Shown one piece after another: positions 8,659 through 16,175 of a stretch of DNA of 20,564 nt (positions are counted from its first letter, which is position 1; each line of letters begins with the position of its first letter). The notes under the pieces were generated by a model, which saw only the letters and a program-made list of their open reading frames with translations, did no database searches and had not been told where the DNA came from. Where the stretch lies: contig SXOM01000033.1 of NCBI GenBank assembly GCA_005776735.1, forward strand, positions 1-20,564, given 5' to 3'. A program made the translations under genes and the position numbers. This DNA is from Pseudomonadota bacterium (lineage in GTDB: Bacteria; Myxococcota_A; UBA796; SXON01).

Positions 8659-10026
8659 CTAGGGGCAGGCCACCTCGTGAGTACCGGTGCAACCGGTGCT
8701 GTCGCAGACGACCGAGTCGGTGACGGCGGTCGCGTTGCCGAAGCACCACGCGTTGTCGAAGTGCGGCTGGCGCTGAACGTCGTTGACCGAGTTGTCGTCG
8801 AGCCCCGCGTCCCCCCAGTCGCAACCGGTCGAGCTCAGCTCGCCGCTGGACTTGCTGGAGAAGTAGAACCCGCCGGCGATCGGCGACTCGTTGGCGATGA
8901 CGCCGGCGCCGCCGACCGTCGTGGCCGAGCAGTACAGCTCCCCGTGCTCCTGTACCCACACCCCGCCACCGACCTCGTTGGCGGTGTTGCCGAAGATGAG
9001 GGTGTCGGTGAGCCAGACGCTCCCGTAGTCCAACAGCGCGATGCCACCGCCGTAGTCGGTGGTGTTGCCGGTGATGATGGAGTCCGTGAACGTGATGTTC
9101 GGCGTCATGGCGACCGCGCCGGACTGGGTGATGGCGACGCCGCCCCCCTTGGTGTTGCCCTCCGAGCCCACCCCGCCCGTGATGGTGAGGCCCTCGATCC
9201 GGAGCGTGGCCTCGGTCACCGCGATGATGGAGCCGTCGTCGCCACCCGAGGTGCCGTCGGTGGTCAAGATGGTCGCCTCGGGCCCGTAGAGGCCGATCAC
9301 GGCGAGATCGCTCCCGAGGTCGGCCACGACGATCTTTGCGTAGTACAGCCCCTCGCAGAGCCGCACCTCCCCGGTGTCCAGGTGCACGGTGTACCCATCC
9401 TGGTCGCCGATGTACGTCGGCGCGTCGGCCGTGCCGGCCGCGAGGGCGGCCGTGATGTCGGTGACCGTGCCGTCGGTGGCGACGAGCACGCCGGTCTGCT
9501 CGTCGTCGAGCGTGCCGTCGCAGTCTTCGTCGATGCCCGAGCACACGTCGACCGCGCCCGGGTACACGTTCTCGTTGCGGTCGTCGCAGTCGCCGGCCTC
9601 GGCGACGTAGCCGGCGGGCGCCGAGCACGCGGTGACCGCGTTCGCCGCGTCGCCCACCCCGTCGAGGTCGGTGTCCGCAAACCACGTGGTTCCCACGTCC
9701 TCGTCGGTGGCGCCGTCGCAGTCGTCGTCCTCGTCGTTGCACAGCTCGATGGCGTCGGGGTTGACCTGCGCGTCGGCGTCGTCGCAGTCCAGGTCGTTGT
9801 CGACGGTGCCCGTCGGCGGGTCGCAAGCGGTCGTGGCCGCGGCGGCGTCGCCGTAGTTGTCCGAATCGGCGTCGGCGTACCAGGTTTCCGGCGCGCTCCC
9901 GTCCGGACAGTCGGTGGTGCCGGTGTCGCCGGTCTCGTCGGTGTCGTCGGAGTCGCCGCTGTCCTTGCCGGTGTCGCCACCGGGGCAGCCGAGGAGCGTG
10001 AGCAGCGCGAGGAGGCGGAAGTGCAT
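8659..10026 (-). CDS. Lipoprotein with MopE-type repeats and a beta-helix domain
   Basis: A 455-residue exported lipoprotein. MHFRLLALLTLLGC provides a basic residue, a hydrophobic core and a lipobox with Cys14, which fixes the ATG at 10026. A Gly/Thr/Asp linker of the TGDTG type (about 17-40) follows. Two Asp-rich metal-binding units of the MopE kind (PF11617-like) cover about 49-110 and 114-175 (DNDLDCDDADAQVNPDA, GIDEDCDGTLDDE). Residues about 230-400 alternate short strands and turns (ITGNTTDYGGGIAL, IFGNTANEVGGGVWV), the signature of a right-handed parallel beta-helix. The protein ends with a Cys-rich tail. It is probably displayed on the outer surface. It shares only the Asp-rich modules with the lipoprotein at 902-2236. 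It converges on the HAD gene across 60 bases. Confidence 0.85.
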   Translation of the reverse strand: MHFRLLALLTLLGCPGGDTGKDSGDSDDTDETGDTGTTDCPDGSAPETWYADADSDNYGDAAAATTACDPPTGTVDNDLDCDDADAQVNPDAIELCNDEDDDCDGATDEDVGTTWFADTDLDGVGDAANAVTACSAPAGYVAEAGDCDDRNENVYPGAVDVCSGIDEDCDGTLDDEQTGVLVATDGTVTDITAALAAGTADAPTYIGDQDGYTVHLDTGEVRLCEGLYYAKIVVADLGSDLAVIGLYGPEATILTTDGTSGGDDGSIIAVTEATLRIEGLTITGGVGSEGNTKGGGVAITQSGAVAMTPNITFTDSIITGNTTDYGGGIALLDYGSVWLTDTLIFGNTANEVGGGVWVQEHGELYCSATTVGGAGVIANESPIAGGFYFSSKSSGELSSTGCDWGDAGLDDNSVNDVQRQPHFDNAWCFGNATAVTDSVVCDSTGCTGTHEVACP

Positions 10027-10139
10027 GCCGTACACTGTTGCCCACGGTGTCGGGTTTTTCAAGGTCCGCGCCCGACGTGCGTGCTGATCAATTGTCAAGC
10101 GCACGAATGCCTCCGGATCCGACGCGTTAGCACCGCGCC

Positions 10140-10703
10140 ATGTACCGGTTCTTCACCCTCGCCCTCCTCTTCCCGTTGTCCGTCGCCTCGGCCAAGCCCC
10201 CGGCCGCCGACTGGATGGGCAAGACCGCCGTCTTCACCAACGCCGACGTGGTCAACGCCCGCGGCGCCTCGATGGGCGCGCAGGTGTTCCCGGCCGTCCC
10301 CGAGACGCTCGACCCGCAGACGGTCACGGTCACGCTGGTCGACAAGCAGGGGCTCACCCACGTCGAGGTGGTGTGCAGCAGCACGGGCATCTACGAGCTC
10401 CAGAATGGCTCCGAGTTCGGTCGTCGCTCGGCGCTCGGCAATCTCCACGGTCAGGTGCTCAGCTCGATCGTGGGCAAGTCGGCCGAAGGCGAGCCGCCGA
10501 AGGGCGCCGGCGTGTACGGCGTCTTCGAGGCTCCCCCGAGCGCCGGCGAGAAGATGGTGTCGGAGTTCGTGAAGTCCCGTGAAGCGGAGGACCTGGTGGT
10601 CACGCTCGGGTGGCTCACCAAGGAAGGCCCGCAGGTCTACGCGACGCTGTACGCCGACCGCATCGACCTCAACGCCAACGCGCCGAAGGCCGCGAAGAAG
10701 TAG
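10140..10703 (+). CDS. Small exported protein of unknown function
   Basis: A 187-residue protein with a clear signal peptide: MYRFFTLALLFPLSVASA, followed by KPPAADW, with a likely signal peptidase I site after ASA. The mature part is mixed alpha/beta with no motif that I recognise (TAVFTNADVV, TVTVTLVDKQGLTHVEVVCS, DLVVTLGWLTKEGPQVYATL). It ends Lys-rich (APKAAKK). It has no lipobox and only one Cys in the mature protein, so it is probably a soluble periplasmic or outer-membrane-associated protein. It diverges from the beta-helix lipoprotein with 113 bases between the starts. No strong ribosome binding site precedes the ATG, so translation could be leaderless; this is an inference. Confidence 0.75.
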   Translation: MYRFFTLALLFPLSVASAKPPAADWMGKTAVFTNADVVNARGASMGAQVFPAVPETLDPQTVTVTLVDKQGLTHVEVVCSSTGIYELQNGSEFGRRSALGNLHGQVLSSIVGKSAEGEPPKGAGVYGVFEAPPSAGEKMVSEFVKSREAEDLVVTLGWLTKEGPQVYATLYADRIDLNANAPKAAKK

Positions 10704-10720
10704 GCCGAAGCCGGCTACTT
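10698..10720. terminator. Hairpin covering both stop codons of a convergent gene pair
   Basis: AAGTAG (10698-10703) pairs with CTACTT (10715-10720), and an inner CCG/CGG extends the stem past a one-base bulge. The TAG stop codons of the two convergent genes (10701-10703 plus, 10715-10717 minus) lie in opposite arms and pair with each other. Only 11 bases separate the genes, so a bidirectional terminator is plausible, although neither side has a proper T-tract. Confidence 0.4.
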
Positions 10721-11581
10721 CAGGAAGCCGGCCTGCAGCTCGGCCTCGACCTGATCCTCGGCCCAGAGCAGGAACTGGTCCATCTGAGCCCGGCTCGGCT
10801 GGGCCTTCATCTCCTCCAGGTGCCGACCCGTGGCGGCCTGCCACCACGCCGGCTGGCCCGTCCGGCGGTCGTACAGCACCACGAGCGCCTCGACCCGGGC
10901 CCCGCCCGGGCAGCCCCACTCGTGGCCGAGGAACCAGCCGCCGTTGTGCATCACGTAGCCGCGCAGGTAGGGCACGAGCACCCACCGCGCACCGCCGCTG
11001 TCCGCGGGGGCCGCGGCGGGCTCGATGGCGACGCGCGGGAGGTTCAGGTTGTCGCGCCCGTCGAGCTCGTTCATGCCGCGGATGGGCTTGCGGAGGACCG
11101 CCGGGGCGGCGAACGCCGGGGCGCCGCCGGACGGCTGCACCGTCGGGACGCGGGCGCGCGTGAGCAGGCCGCTGACCGTCGACTCGAGCCAGGCGGTGCC
11201 TTGCTCCCGGAGCTCCTGCTGGGCGCTGAACTCGATGAGGCGGGCCCGCACCTCGAGCGCAGTCTCGCCGGTGCGGATGAGGCCACCGCCGAAGCGGACC
11301 GCGCCCACGTAGTCGTTGCGGAGGAAGGCGGCGTGCTCCGGCAACGCCGGGTCCAGGACGGTCGGCTCCCCGAGGTGCTCTTCTCCGATGCGAAGGCGCT
11401 CTTCGATCTGCGTGGCCGCCTTGAGCGGCGGGAGCGCCGGCGCCGGCAGGTCGGCCACGACGACCGTGGGAACCAGCTCGACGCCCTCGCGCGCCAGCGC
11501 GCTGCGCAGCTCGTCGAAGGCGGGCCCGTGGCCGGTGGGCGGGACCTTGGCGCAGGCGAGCACGAACAGCAGGATCGACAT
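10715..11581 (-). CDS. Lipoprotein of unknown function
   Basis: A 288-residue protein starting MSILLFVLAC, with a lipobox-like VLAC and Cys10, so it is predicted to be a lipid-anchored envelope protein. I do not recognise the family. The N-terminal half includes a segment with alternating charge (TQIEERLRIGEEHLGEPTV) and a helix (RARLIEFSAQQELREQGTAW). The second half has a strand-rich core (RWVLVPYLRGYVMHNGGW, then ARVEALVVLYDRRTG) and an amphipathic C-terminal helix. Earlier in-frame starts would place long basic sequence before the signal peptide, so ATG 11579-11581 is chosen. That start shares a CATG with a possible start of the divergent transporter. Confidence 0.75.
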   Translation of the reverse strand: MSILLFVLACAKVPPTGHGPAFDELRSALAREGVELVPTVVVADLPAPALPPLKAATQIEERLRIGEEHLGEPTVLDPALPEHAAFLRNDYVGAVRFGGGLIRTGETALEVRARLIEFSAQQELREQGTAWLESTVSGLLTRARVPTVQPSGGAPAFAAPAVLRKPIRGMNELDGRDNLNLPRVAIEPAAAPADSGGARWVLVPYLRGYVMHNGGWFLGHEWGCPGGARVEALVVLYDRRTGQPAWWQAATGRHLEEMKAQPSRAQMDQFLLWAEDQVEAELQAGFLK

Positions 11582-11615
11582 GGTCCGCCGGCTAACGCGC
11601 CGATACCTCGCCGGG

Positions 11616-12362
11616 ATGGACCTGGTGCTGGCCTGCGCCGCCGCCTTCGTTGCCGGCGTGGTCGACGCCATGGCGGGGGGCGGCGGGCTCATTCAACTGC
11701 CGGCGCTCCTGGCCCTCTGGCCGGACGCGCCGATGGTGAGCGTACTCGGCACGAACAAGGCCGCGTCGGTCTGGGGCACCACCGTGGCGCTGGGCCGCTA
11801 CGCCCGCACCGTCGCCCTCCCGTGGCGCTCGATCGGGGCCGCAGCCGCAGCGGCGTTCGTCGCCAGCGCGGCCGGTGCCGAGCTGGCGCGCCACGTCGAC
11901 GCGGCCGTGTTCAAACCGGTGGTGGTGGTCGCCCTCGCCCTGGTGGCCGCGTTCACGTTCTGGCGGCCCGACTTCGGCGCGGTCTCCGGGCGCATGGAAC
12001 GGCCGGCCCTCGGCGTGGCCCTCGGCGCGCTGTGCGGGTTGTACGACGGGTTTCTGGGGCCGGGCACCGGCACCTTCCTGATCTTCGTCTTCGTGGGCGC
12101 CTTCGGGCTGGACTTCCTCGGCGCCTCGGCCTCGGCCAAGGCGGTGAACCTCGCGACCAACCTGGCGGCCATCCTCATCTTCGCGAGCGCGGGACACGTG
12201 CGGTGGTCGTGGTCGATCCCGATGGGCGTGGCCAACCTCGTGGGCGGCTACCTCGGCGCGCGCGTCGCCCTCGCCAACGGTGCGCCCCTGGTGCGACGCG
12301 TCTTCCAGGTCGTCATCATCGGGCTGATCGTGCGCCTGGCGTGGGATCAGCTCGGGCGTTGA
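11616..12362 (+). CDS. TSUP (TauE/SafE) family membrane transporter
   Basis: A 248-residue inner-membrane protein with about eight hydrophobic segments. It has the two related glycine-rich motifs of the TSUP family: VDAMAGGGGLIQLPALL near the N-terminus and LYDGFLGPGTGTFLIF in the middle, followed by NLATNLAAI. Family members move sulfite, sulfonates or other small organosulfur and organic anions across the membrane. The substrate here cannot be told, and no sulfur gene is adjacent. Two starts are possible. ATG 11616 gives the usual family N-terminus. ATG 11580, with AGGA five bases before it, would add 12 residues and overlap the divergent lipoprotein start. The gene converges on the small membrane protein at 12432-12824. 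Confidence 0.87.
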   Translation: MDLVLACAAAFVAGVVDAMAGGGGLIQLPALLALWPDAPMVSVLGTNKAASVWGTTVALGRYARTVALPWRSIGAAAAAAFVASAAGAELARHVDAAVFKPVVVVALALVAAFTFWRPDFGAVSGRMERPALGVALGALCGLYDGFLGPGTGTFLIFVFVGAFGLDFLGASASAKAVNLATNLAAILIFASAGHVRWSWSIPMGVANLVGGYLGARVALANGAPLVRRVFQVVIIGLIVRLAWDQLGR

Positions 12363-12380
12363 GGTCGCGCAGGGTGCGCG

Positions 12381-12430
12381 GCGCGGGCACGCTCCGGCCC
12401 GACGTGCGGACGGTCCCGCCGCGCCGCCCA
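12381..12430. repeat. 50-bp intergenic element, copy 1
   Basis: An ungapped match to 18842-18891 in the same orientation, with about 42 of 50 bases identical by eye. The right half, GCGGACGGTC.CGCCGCGCCGCCCA (12406-12430), has one difference. This copy lies in the 69-base gap between convergent genes. It contains a one-mismatch version of the 13-base motif seen twice at 5441-5493. Confidence 0.5.
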
Positions 12431-12431
12431 A

Positions 12432-12824
12432 TCAGCGTTGTGCCAGCAACTCTTCCTGCCGGCGCTCCGCCGCGGCGTGGCGCACCTCCGGGTCCGACAG
12501 GTCCGTGCCGCGCGCACGCCGGGCTTCCGCCCGCGTGATGGGCTCTCCGGCCAGGAACCGACCGGTCTGACGCTTCCACACGTCGCGCTGCTTCACGCCG
12601 CTGGGCAAGGTCTCGTCCGTACCGAACAACGCACGCCAATCGGTCCGCGCTTCGCCGCGGCCGATCACCGGCATCGGCGTGAGCCCGGCGGCCACCTCGC
12701 GGGCGTGGATGTCCGCCTCGGCGCCACGCACCCGATCCTGCAGCCGGTCGATCACCGCGGCGGACTGCAGCGAGAACCACCCTGCGAGCACGAAGAAGGT
12801 GATCATCCCCGTCAGGCCGCGCAT
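12432..12824 (-). CDS. Small membrane-anchored protein of unknown function
   Basis: A 130-residue protein. Residues about 7-24 (MITFFVLAGWFSLQSAAV) form one membrane anchor or signal segment. The remainder is charged and largely helical (IDRLQDRVRGAEADIHAREV), possibly a short coiled coil, and ends with an Arg/Glu-rich helix (EARRARGTDLSD...AERRQEELLAQR). I do not recognise a family. GAGAGG, 7 bases before the ATG at 12824, is a good ribosome binding site and fixes the start. It lies 50 bases downstream of the PEP-synthase-like gene on the same strand and may be transcribed with it. Confidence 0.7.
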   Translation of the reverse strand: MRGLTGMITFFVLAGWFSLQSAAVIDRLQDRVRGAEADIHAREVAAGLTPMPVIGRGEARTDWRALFGTDETLPSGVKQRDVWKRQTGRFLAGEPITRAEARRARGTDLSDPEVRHAAAERRQEELLAQR

Positions 12825-12874
12825 CGTGCACCTCTCACCCCCCGGATCGGTCGCGCACCGCCGGTACTGGAGGC

Positions 12875-15205
12875 CTACGGGGCTCCGTGCACCCAGACCG
12901 TCCCCGCGCGACCGTCGAGGGTGACCTCGACCCCGTCGTGCAACCGGCGCGTCGCCCCACGAATGTTCGCGACCGCCGGCACCCGGTACTCCCGCGCCAC
13001 CACCGCGCCGTGGCTCAACAGGCTCCCGAGCTCGACGATCAACCCGCCCGCGCGGGAAAAGTGCGGCGTCCACGCGGGATCTGCGGATCCGGTCACGAGC
13101 ACCTCCCCGGACCGGAGGCGATCGCCTTCCTCGGGTCGGTGCAGGACCCGCACGCGGCCCGTGACGACGCCGGGCGAGATGCCCAGGCCGTCGAGCCGGG
13201 CGCTGGCCGCGGGGATGGCGATGGCCTCGTCGCCGCGCAGGAAGTCGGGCGGCGCCGTGTCGACGGGCTCCGCCCGCCGGCGCGCGACGATTCCCGGCCA
13301 AGAAGCGGGATCGCCCAGCTCGTCGACGTGCAAGAACCGGATGTCGCGCGGATCGGCCAGCGGCGCGCCCAGCTCCAGGACGCGCTCCCGCAAGGCGTAG
13401 AGGATGCGCTCCAAGTGGTACCGCTGCTCCTCGCGCAGGGCGAGGTAGGCCCGGGTGAGGCGCACGGCCTGCCGCAAGACCGGCGACAGCGTCCGGAGCC
13501 GCGCCTCCACGTCGGCGGGCGGCGGGGGCGGCGGCGCCGCGCGCGCGAGCTCGGCCAGACGGAGGACGCGGTCGGGGTGGTCGGCCCACCGGTTGGAGAA
13601 CAACTCCCAGCTCGCGTCGGAACGGTGACCGTGGCGCGCCAGGAAGTCCTCGAGCCCCCCAGCGCGCAGCTCACGCAGCTCGCGGTTCACCCGGGTGGTG
13701 ACGCTCCCCTCCGGGGGCACGAAGAGCACGTCCCGGTCGGCCTCGTCGACAAATCCTTCCGTCCACTGCCACCACAGGTTCGCGAAGAGCAGCGACGTGA
13801 TGTGCACCCGCACGTAGTCCCGGAGGATGGGCTCCGCCGTCGCGATCGCCGCCGTGGGGACCACGCGTCCGAGCGCCGCGAGCCGGGCATCCAGGCCGCC
13901 CACGAACTCGCGCCACGCCAGGTGGTTGGCGAACGGGTTCCACCGAAACCGCTCCCAGCGGCGCTCGGCGAAGGTGGTCGCGAAGATGCTGGCGTACACC
14001 CGCAGGTCTGGCGCCGCGGCCGCCCGGCGCATCCACACCTCCGCCTCGTCGGGCGGGAAGAACTCGACCATGAAGCGCGGCGGCGGAAAGCCAGGCGCCT
14101 TGAACGCCAGGTGTCGAAAGACCGTCGCGTTGAGGTACGGGTGCCCCTTGACGCGCCGCAAGGTGGGCTCCCCGCCCAGGTACCGGGCGCGGGTGTCGGG
14201 GTAGTCGATGAACCAGCTCAAGAGCGGCTCGAGCAGGCTCCACCCGAGCGGGCTCGCCCCACCCGGGAACCGCTCGCCGAGGAACCGGCGCGTCCACAAC
14301 GCGGCCCCGCCCCGCGGCAGGCGCGCGACCGTGGTGATCGGCCTCGATTGCAGCACCACGAGCGCGCCACCGCGGTCGAGCGCCCACTCGACGTCCTGCG
14401 GGCCGCCGAGCGCGGACTCCAAGGCCAGGCCCAGCCGCCCGACGCGGAGCACCTCGTCGCGAACCAGCTTCCGGGCGTGGGGCGCCTCGGTCGGGCGCTC
14501 CGCCACCGTGCCGTCGCGCACGACGACCCGCTCGGTGGCCTGCGACGCGACGGTTTCGCCCTGGAGGTCGAGCCGCACCCGCGCCAGCAGCCGCTGCACC
14601 GGCGCCGGTGCGCGCCGCGGTCGGCGAAGGACGTACCGATCCGGCACCACCGTGCCCGCGACGAGCCCTTCGCCCAAGCCCCACACCGCCTCGATGCTGA
14701 GCTCCCGCCAGCTCCCCGACGCGGGATTGACCGAGAAGCAGACCCCGCTCACCCGCGCGTCGATCACCTCCTGGATGAGCACGCCCACGTCCGGAACGTG
14801 TGCGTCGTTTCGATAGCTGCGCACCGACGGGCTCGCGGCGCTCGCCCACACCGCCCGAACCGCGTCGACGAGCGCGTCGTCGCCCCTCACCCCGAGCACG
14901 GTCGAGAGCTGGCCGGCATGGGAACGTCGAGCTCCGTCCTCGCCGGACGCGCTGCTGCGGACCGCGAGCGGCTCGGGCGAGGGCACCCGCAGCGAGAACG
15001 GAAGCGCAACGCGCAGCAAGCGGGCCTCGAGGTCCGCCTCGTCGCCGCGCAGCCCGGCCCCGGCGAGCGCGGCGCGGAGCGCATCGTAGGGCAAGACCCA
15101 GCTCCGCGGCACCGCGAAACCCGCCAGCGCGAGGCGGCGCAGCGCGGCGGCTTTGCCGCCGATTCGGTCGGGGGCGGCGTCGGCGAGCGGCACGAGCATC
15201 GGCAC
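12875..15205 (-). CDS. PEP-synthase / rifampicin-phosphotransferase-like protein
   Basis: A 776-residue protein with the three-part layout of PEP-dependent dikinases. The N-terminal ATP-grasp half has GGKAAALRRL (K18), AVRSSASGEDG (R83), SGVCFSVNP, WGLGEGLVAG and, at its end, VEWAL...VLQSRPIT. A middle helical region carries many aromatic residues. The C-terminal swivelling domain has SLLSHGAVVAREYRVPAV, where His732 is the expected phosphoryl carrier. Known relatives are PEP synthase and rifampicin phosphotransferase, which use ATP and transfer a phosphate through the His. The PEP/pyruvate-binding TIM barrel of true PEP synthase is absent, so the acceptor is unknown and antibiotic inactivation is only one possibility. 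The start is GTG 15205 or ATG 15199. It diverges from the fatty acid hydroxylase with 141 bases between starts. Confidence 0.87.
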   Translation of the reverse strand: MPMLVPLADAAPDRIGGKAAALRRLALAGFAVPRSWVLPYDALRAALAGAGLRGDEADLEARLLRVALPFSLRVPSPEPLAVRSSASGEDGARRSHAGQLSTVLGVRGDDALVDAVRAVWASAASPSVRSYRNDAHVPDVGVLIQEVIDARVSGVCFSVNPASGSWRELSIEAVWGLGEGLVAGTVVPDRYVLRRPRRAPAPVQRLLARVRLDLQGETVASQATERVVVRDGTVAERPTEAPHARKLVRDEVLRVGRLGLALESALGGPQDVEWALDRGGALVVLQSRPITTVARLPRGGAALWTRRFLGERFPGGASPLGWSLLEPLLSWFIDYPDTRARYLGGEPTLRRVKGHPYLNATVFRHLAFKAPGFPPPRFMVEFFPPDEAEVWMRRAAAAPDLRVYASIFATTFAERRWERFRWNPFANHLAWREFVGGLDARLAALGRVVPTAAIATAEPILRDYVRVHITSLLFANLWWQWTEGFVDEADRDVLFVPPEGSVTTRVNRELRELRAGGLEDFLARHGHRSDASWELFSNRWADHPDRVLRLAELARAAPPPPPPADVEARLRTLSPVLRQAVRLTRAYLALREEQRYHLERILYALRERVLELGAPLADPRDIRFLHVDELGDPASWPGIVARRRAEPVDTAPPDFLRGDEAIAIPAASARLDGLGISPGVVTGRVRVLHRPEEGDRLRSGEVLVTGSADPAWTPHFSRAGGLIVELGSLLSHGAVVAREYRVPAVANIRGATRRLHDGVEVTLDGRAGTVWVHGAP

Positions 15206-15304
15206 GCGGGACTATCGCGGCGCGCGGCGACGGGACGCTGCGCGATCCGGCCCAAGCCGTGTGGGAAACCGCGCCGTCAGCGGGGAGAAACCGCGCCCGG
15301 CGGA

Positions 15305-15320
15305 CGGCCCGGAACTTGCA
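15305..15320 (+). promoter_or_regulatory. Candidate sigma-54 (-24/-12) promoter
   Basis: CGGCCCGGAACTTGCA fits the TGGCACGNNNNTTGCA consensus at all but two informative positions, with GG at 15306-15307 and GC at 15318-15319 correctly spaced. A start near 15331 would leave a short leader containing the GGAGGAG at 15334-15340 before the ATG of the hydroxylase. No activator site was recognised upstream. Confidence 0.45.
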
Positions 15321-15346
15321 TGGCGCCGCCATCGGAGGAGCTACGC

Positions 15347-16033
15347 ATGGGCCTGCTCGACCTCACCGACGAGTGCCAGGAAGCGATCGACCGTTGGAAC
15401 GGCGTGGTCGGCCCACCCGACCCGAAGAACCGCGGCACCCAGCGGTTGCGGGTCTTCAAGAACGACTTCGTGGAAAACTGGCTCGCGACGTCTCATCCCG
15501 TCCTGCCGATCGTGTGGTTCGGCGCGGTGATCGGGTTCGGGATGTGGCAGGCCATCGCGGTCGGCCCCGCCGTGGGGGTGCCCCTCTTCGTGGTTGGCGT
15601 CCTCGCGTGGACGCTCCTGGAGTACACCCTGCACCGGTTCGCGTTCCACGCGGCCCCGGGCAGCTCGCGGTGGCGCAAGCTCAACCTGTTCCTGATCCAC
15701 GGCTACCACCACGAGTTCCCCGACGACCCGTGGCGCCTCGTGGCTCCCCCGTTGATGAGCTTCCCGATCGCGGCGGTCGTCGCCGGGGTGTACATGGCCG
15801 CCGCGGGCCCGCTGTGGTGGCCGCTCTTCGGCGGCACCGTGCTCGGCTACCTCGCGTACGACTGGACGCACTACTACACCCACCACTTCAAGCCCACCAC
15901 CGCGGTCGGCAAGTACATGCGGCGCATCCACCTGGTGCACCACTTCGCCGACGGCGAGAAGAACATGGGCATTTCCAGCCCGCTCTGGGACTTCGTCTTC
16001 GGCACCTACATGGGCAAGGGCAAGACCGAGTAG
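15347..16033 (+). CDS. Fatty acid 2-hydroxylase-like di-iron membrane enzyme
   Basis: A 228-residue membrane enzyme of the fatty acid hydroxylase/sterol desaturase superfamily, closest in pattern to the catalytic domain of FA2H/Scs7. All His boxes are present in order: HRFAFH, LIHGYHHEFPDD, WTHYYTHH and HLVHHF, then MGISSPLWDFVFGTY. Hydrophobic segments at about 50-66 and 68-90 and a pair at 135-170 hold the di-iron site at the cytoplasmic face. FA2H enzymes add a 2-OH to the acyl chain of sphingolipids; the natural lipid here is not shown. The cytochrome b5 domain of the yeast and animal enzymes is missing, so a separate electron donor is needed. GGAGGAG, six bases before the ATG, fixes the start. 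Confidence 0.88.
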   Translation: MGLLDLTDECQEAIDRWNGVVGPPDPKNRGTQRLRVFKNDFVENWLATSHPVLPIVWFGAVIGFGMWQAIAVGPAVGVPLFVVGVLAWTLLEYTLHRFAFHAAPGSSRWRKLNLFLIHGYHHEFPDDPWRLVAPPLMSFPIAAVVAGVYMAAAGPLWWPLFGGTVLGYLAYDWTHYYTHHFKPTTAVGKYMRRIHLVHHFADGEKNMGISSPLWDFVFGTYMGKGKTE

Positions 16034-16040
16034 GGGCGGA

Positions 16041-16175
16041 GCCGGGCACGACGCGGCGCCCCGGGGCGCGGGTCAGCGTCTGCGGAACGGGGCGACCGCC
16101 GGGTGGGGGGCGGGACGAAGTTACCACCGGGTCCTTGCTGCACCGGCTCAGGTCGGTGAGCGTGGCGATGTCGCT
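16041..16175. repeat. Dispersed intergenic repeat, copy B
   Basis: Same orientation and block order as copy A at 2249-2424: block 1 is 16041-16083 and block 2 is 16129-16175, with only 45 bases between them. Block 1 contains the perfect 14-bp palindrome GCGCCCCGGGGCGC; copy A has an extra A in that place. Block 2 keeps the CACCG...CGGTG stem and runs into the stop codon of the PHP-domain lipoprotein. This copy also lies between convergent genes. Confidence 0.7.

Noticed and set aside
10093..10098. Perfect TTGACA on the minus strand upstream of the beta-helix lipoprotein
   Set aside because: No -10-like hexamer occurs 16-18 bases downstream, so it is not called as a promoter.
12887..16033. 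A very long plus-strand open frame (over 1000 codons) opposite the PEP-synthase-like gene
   Set aside because: Its sequence is Arg/Pro/Gly/Ala-rich with no domain, and it is antisense to a well-supported gene. Only its last 228 codons, with a strong ribosome binding site at 15334, are real.
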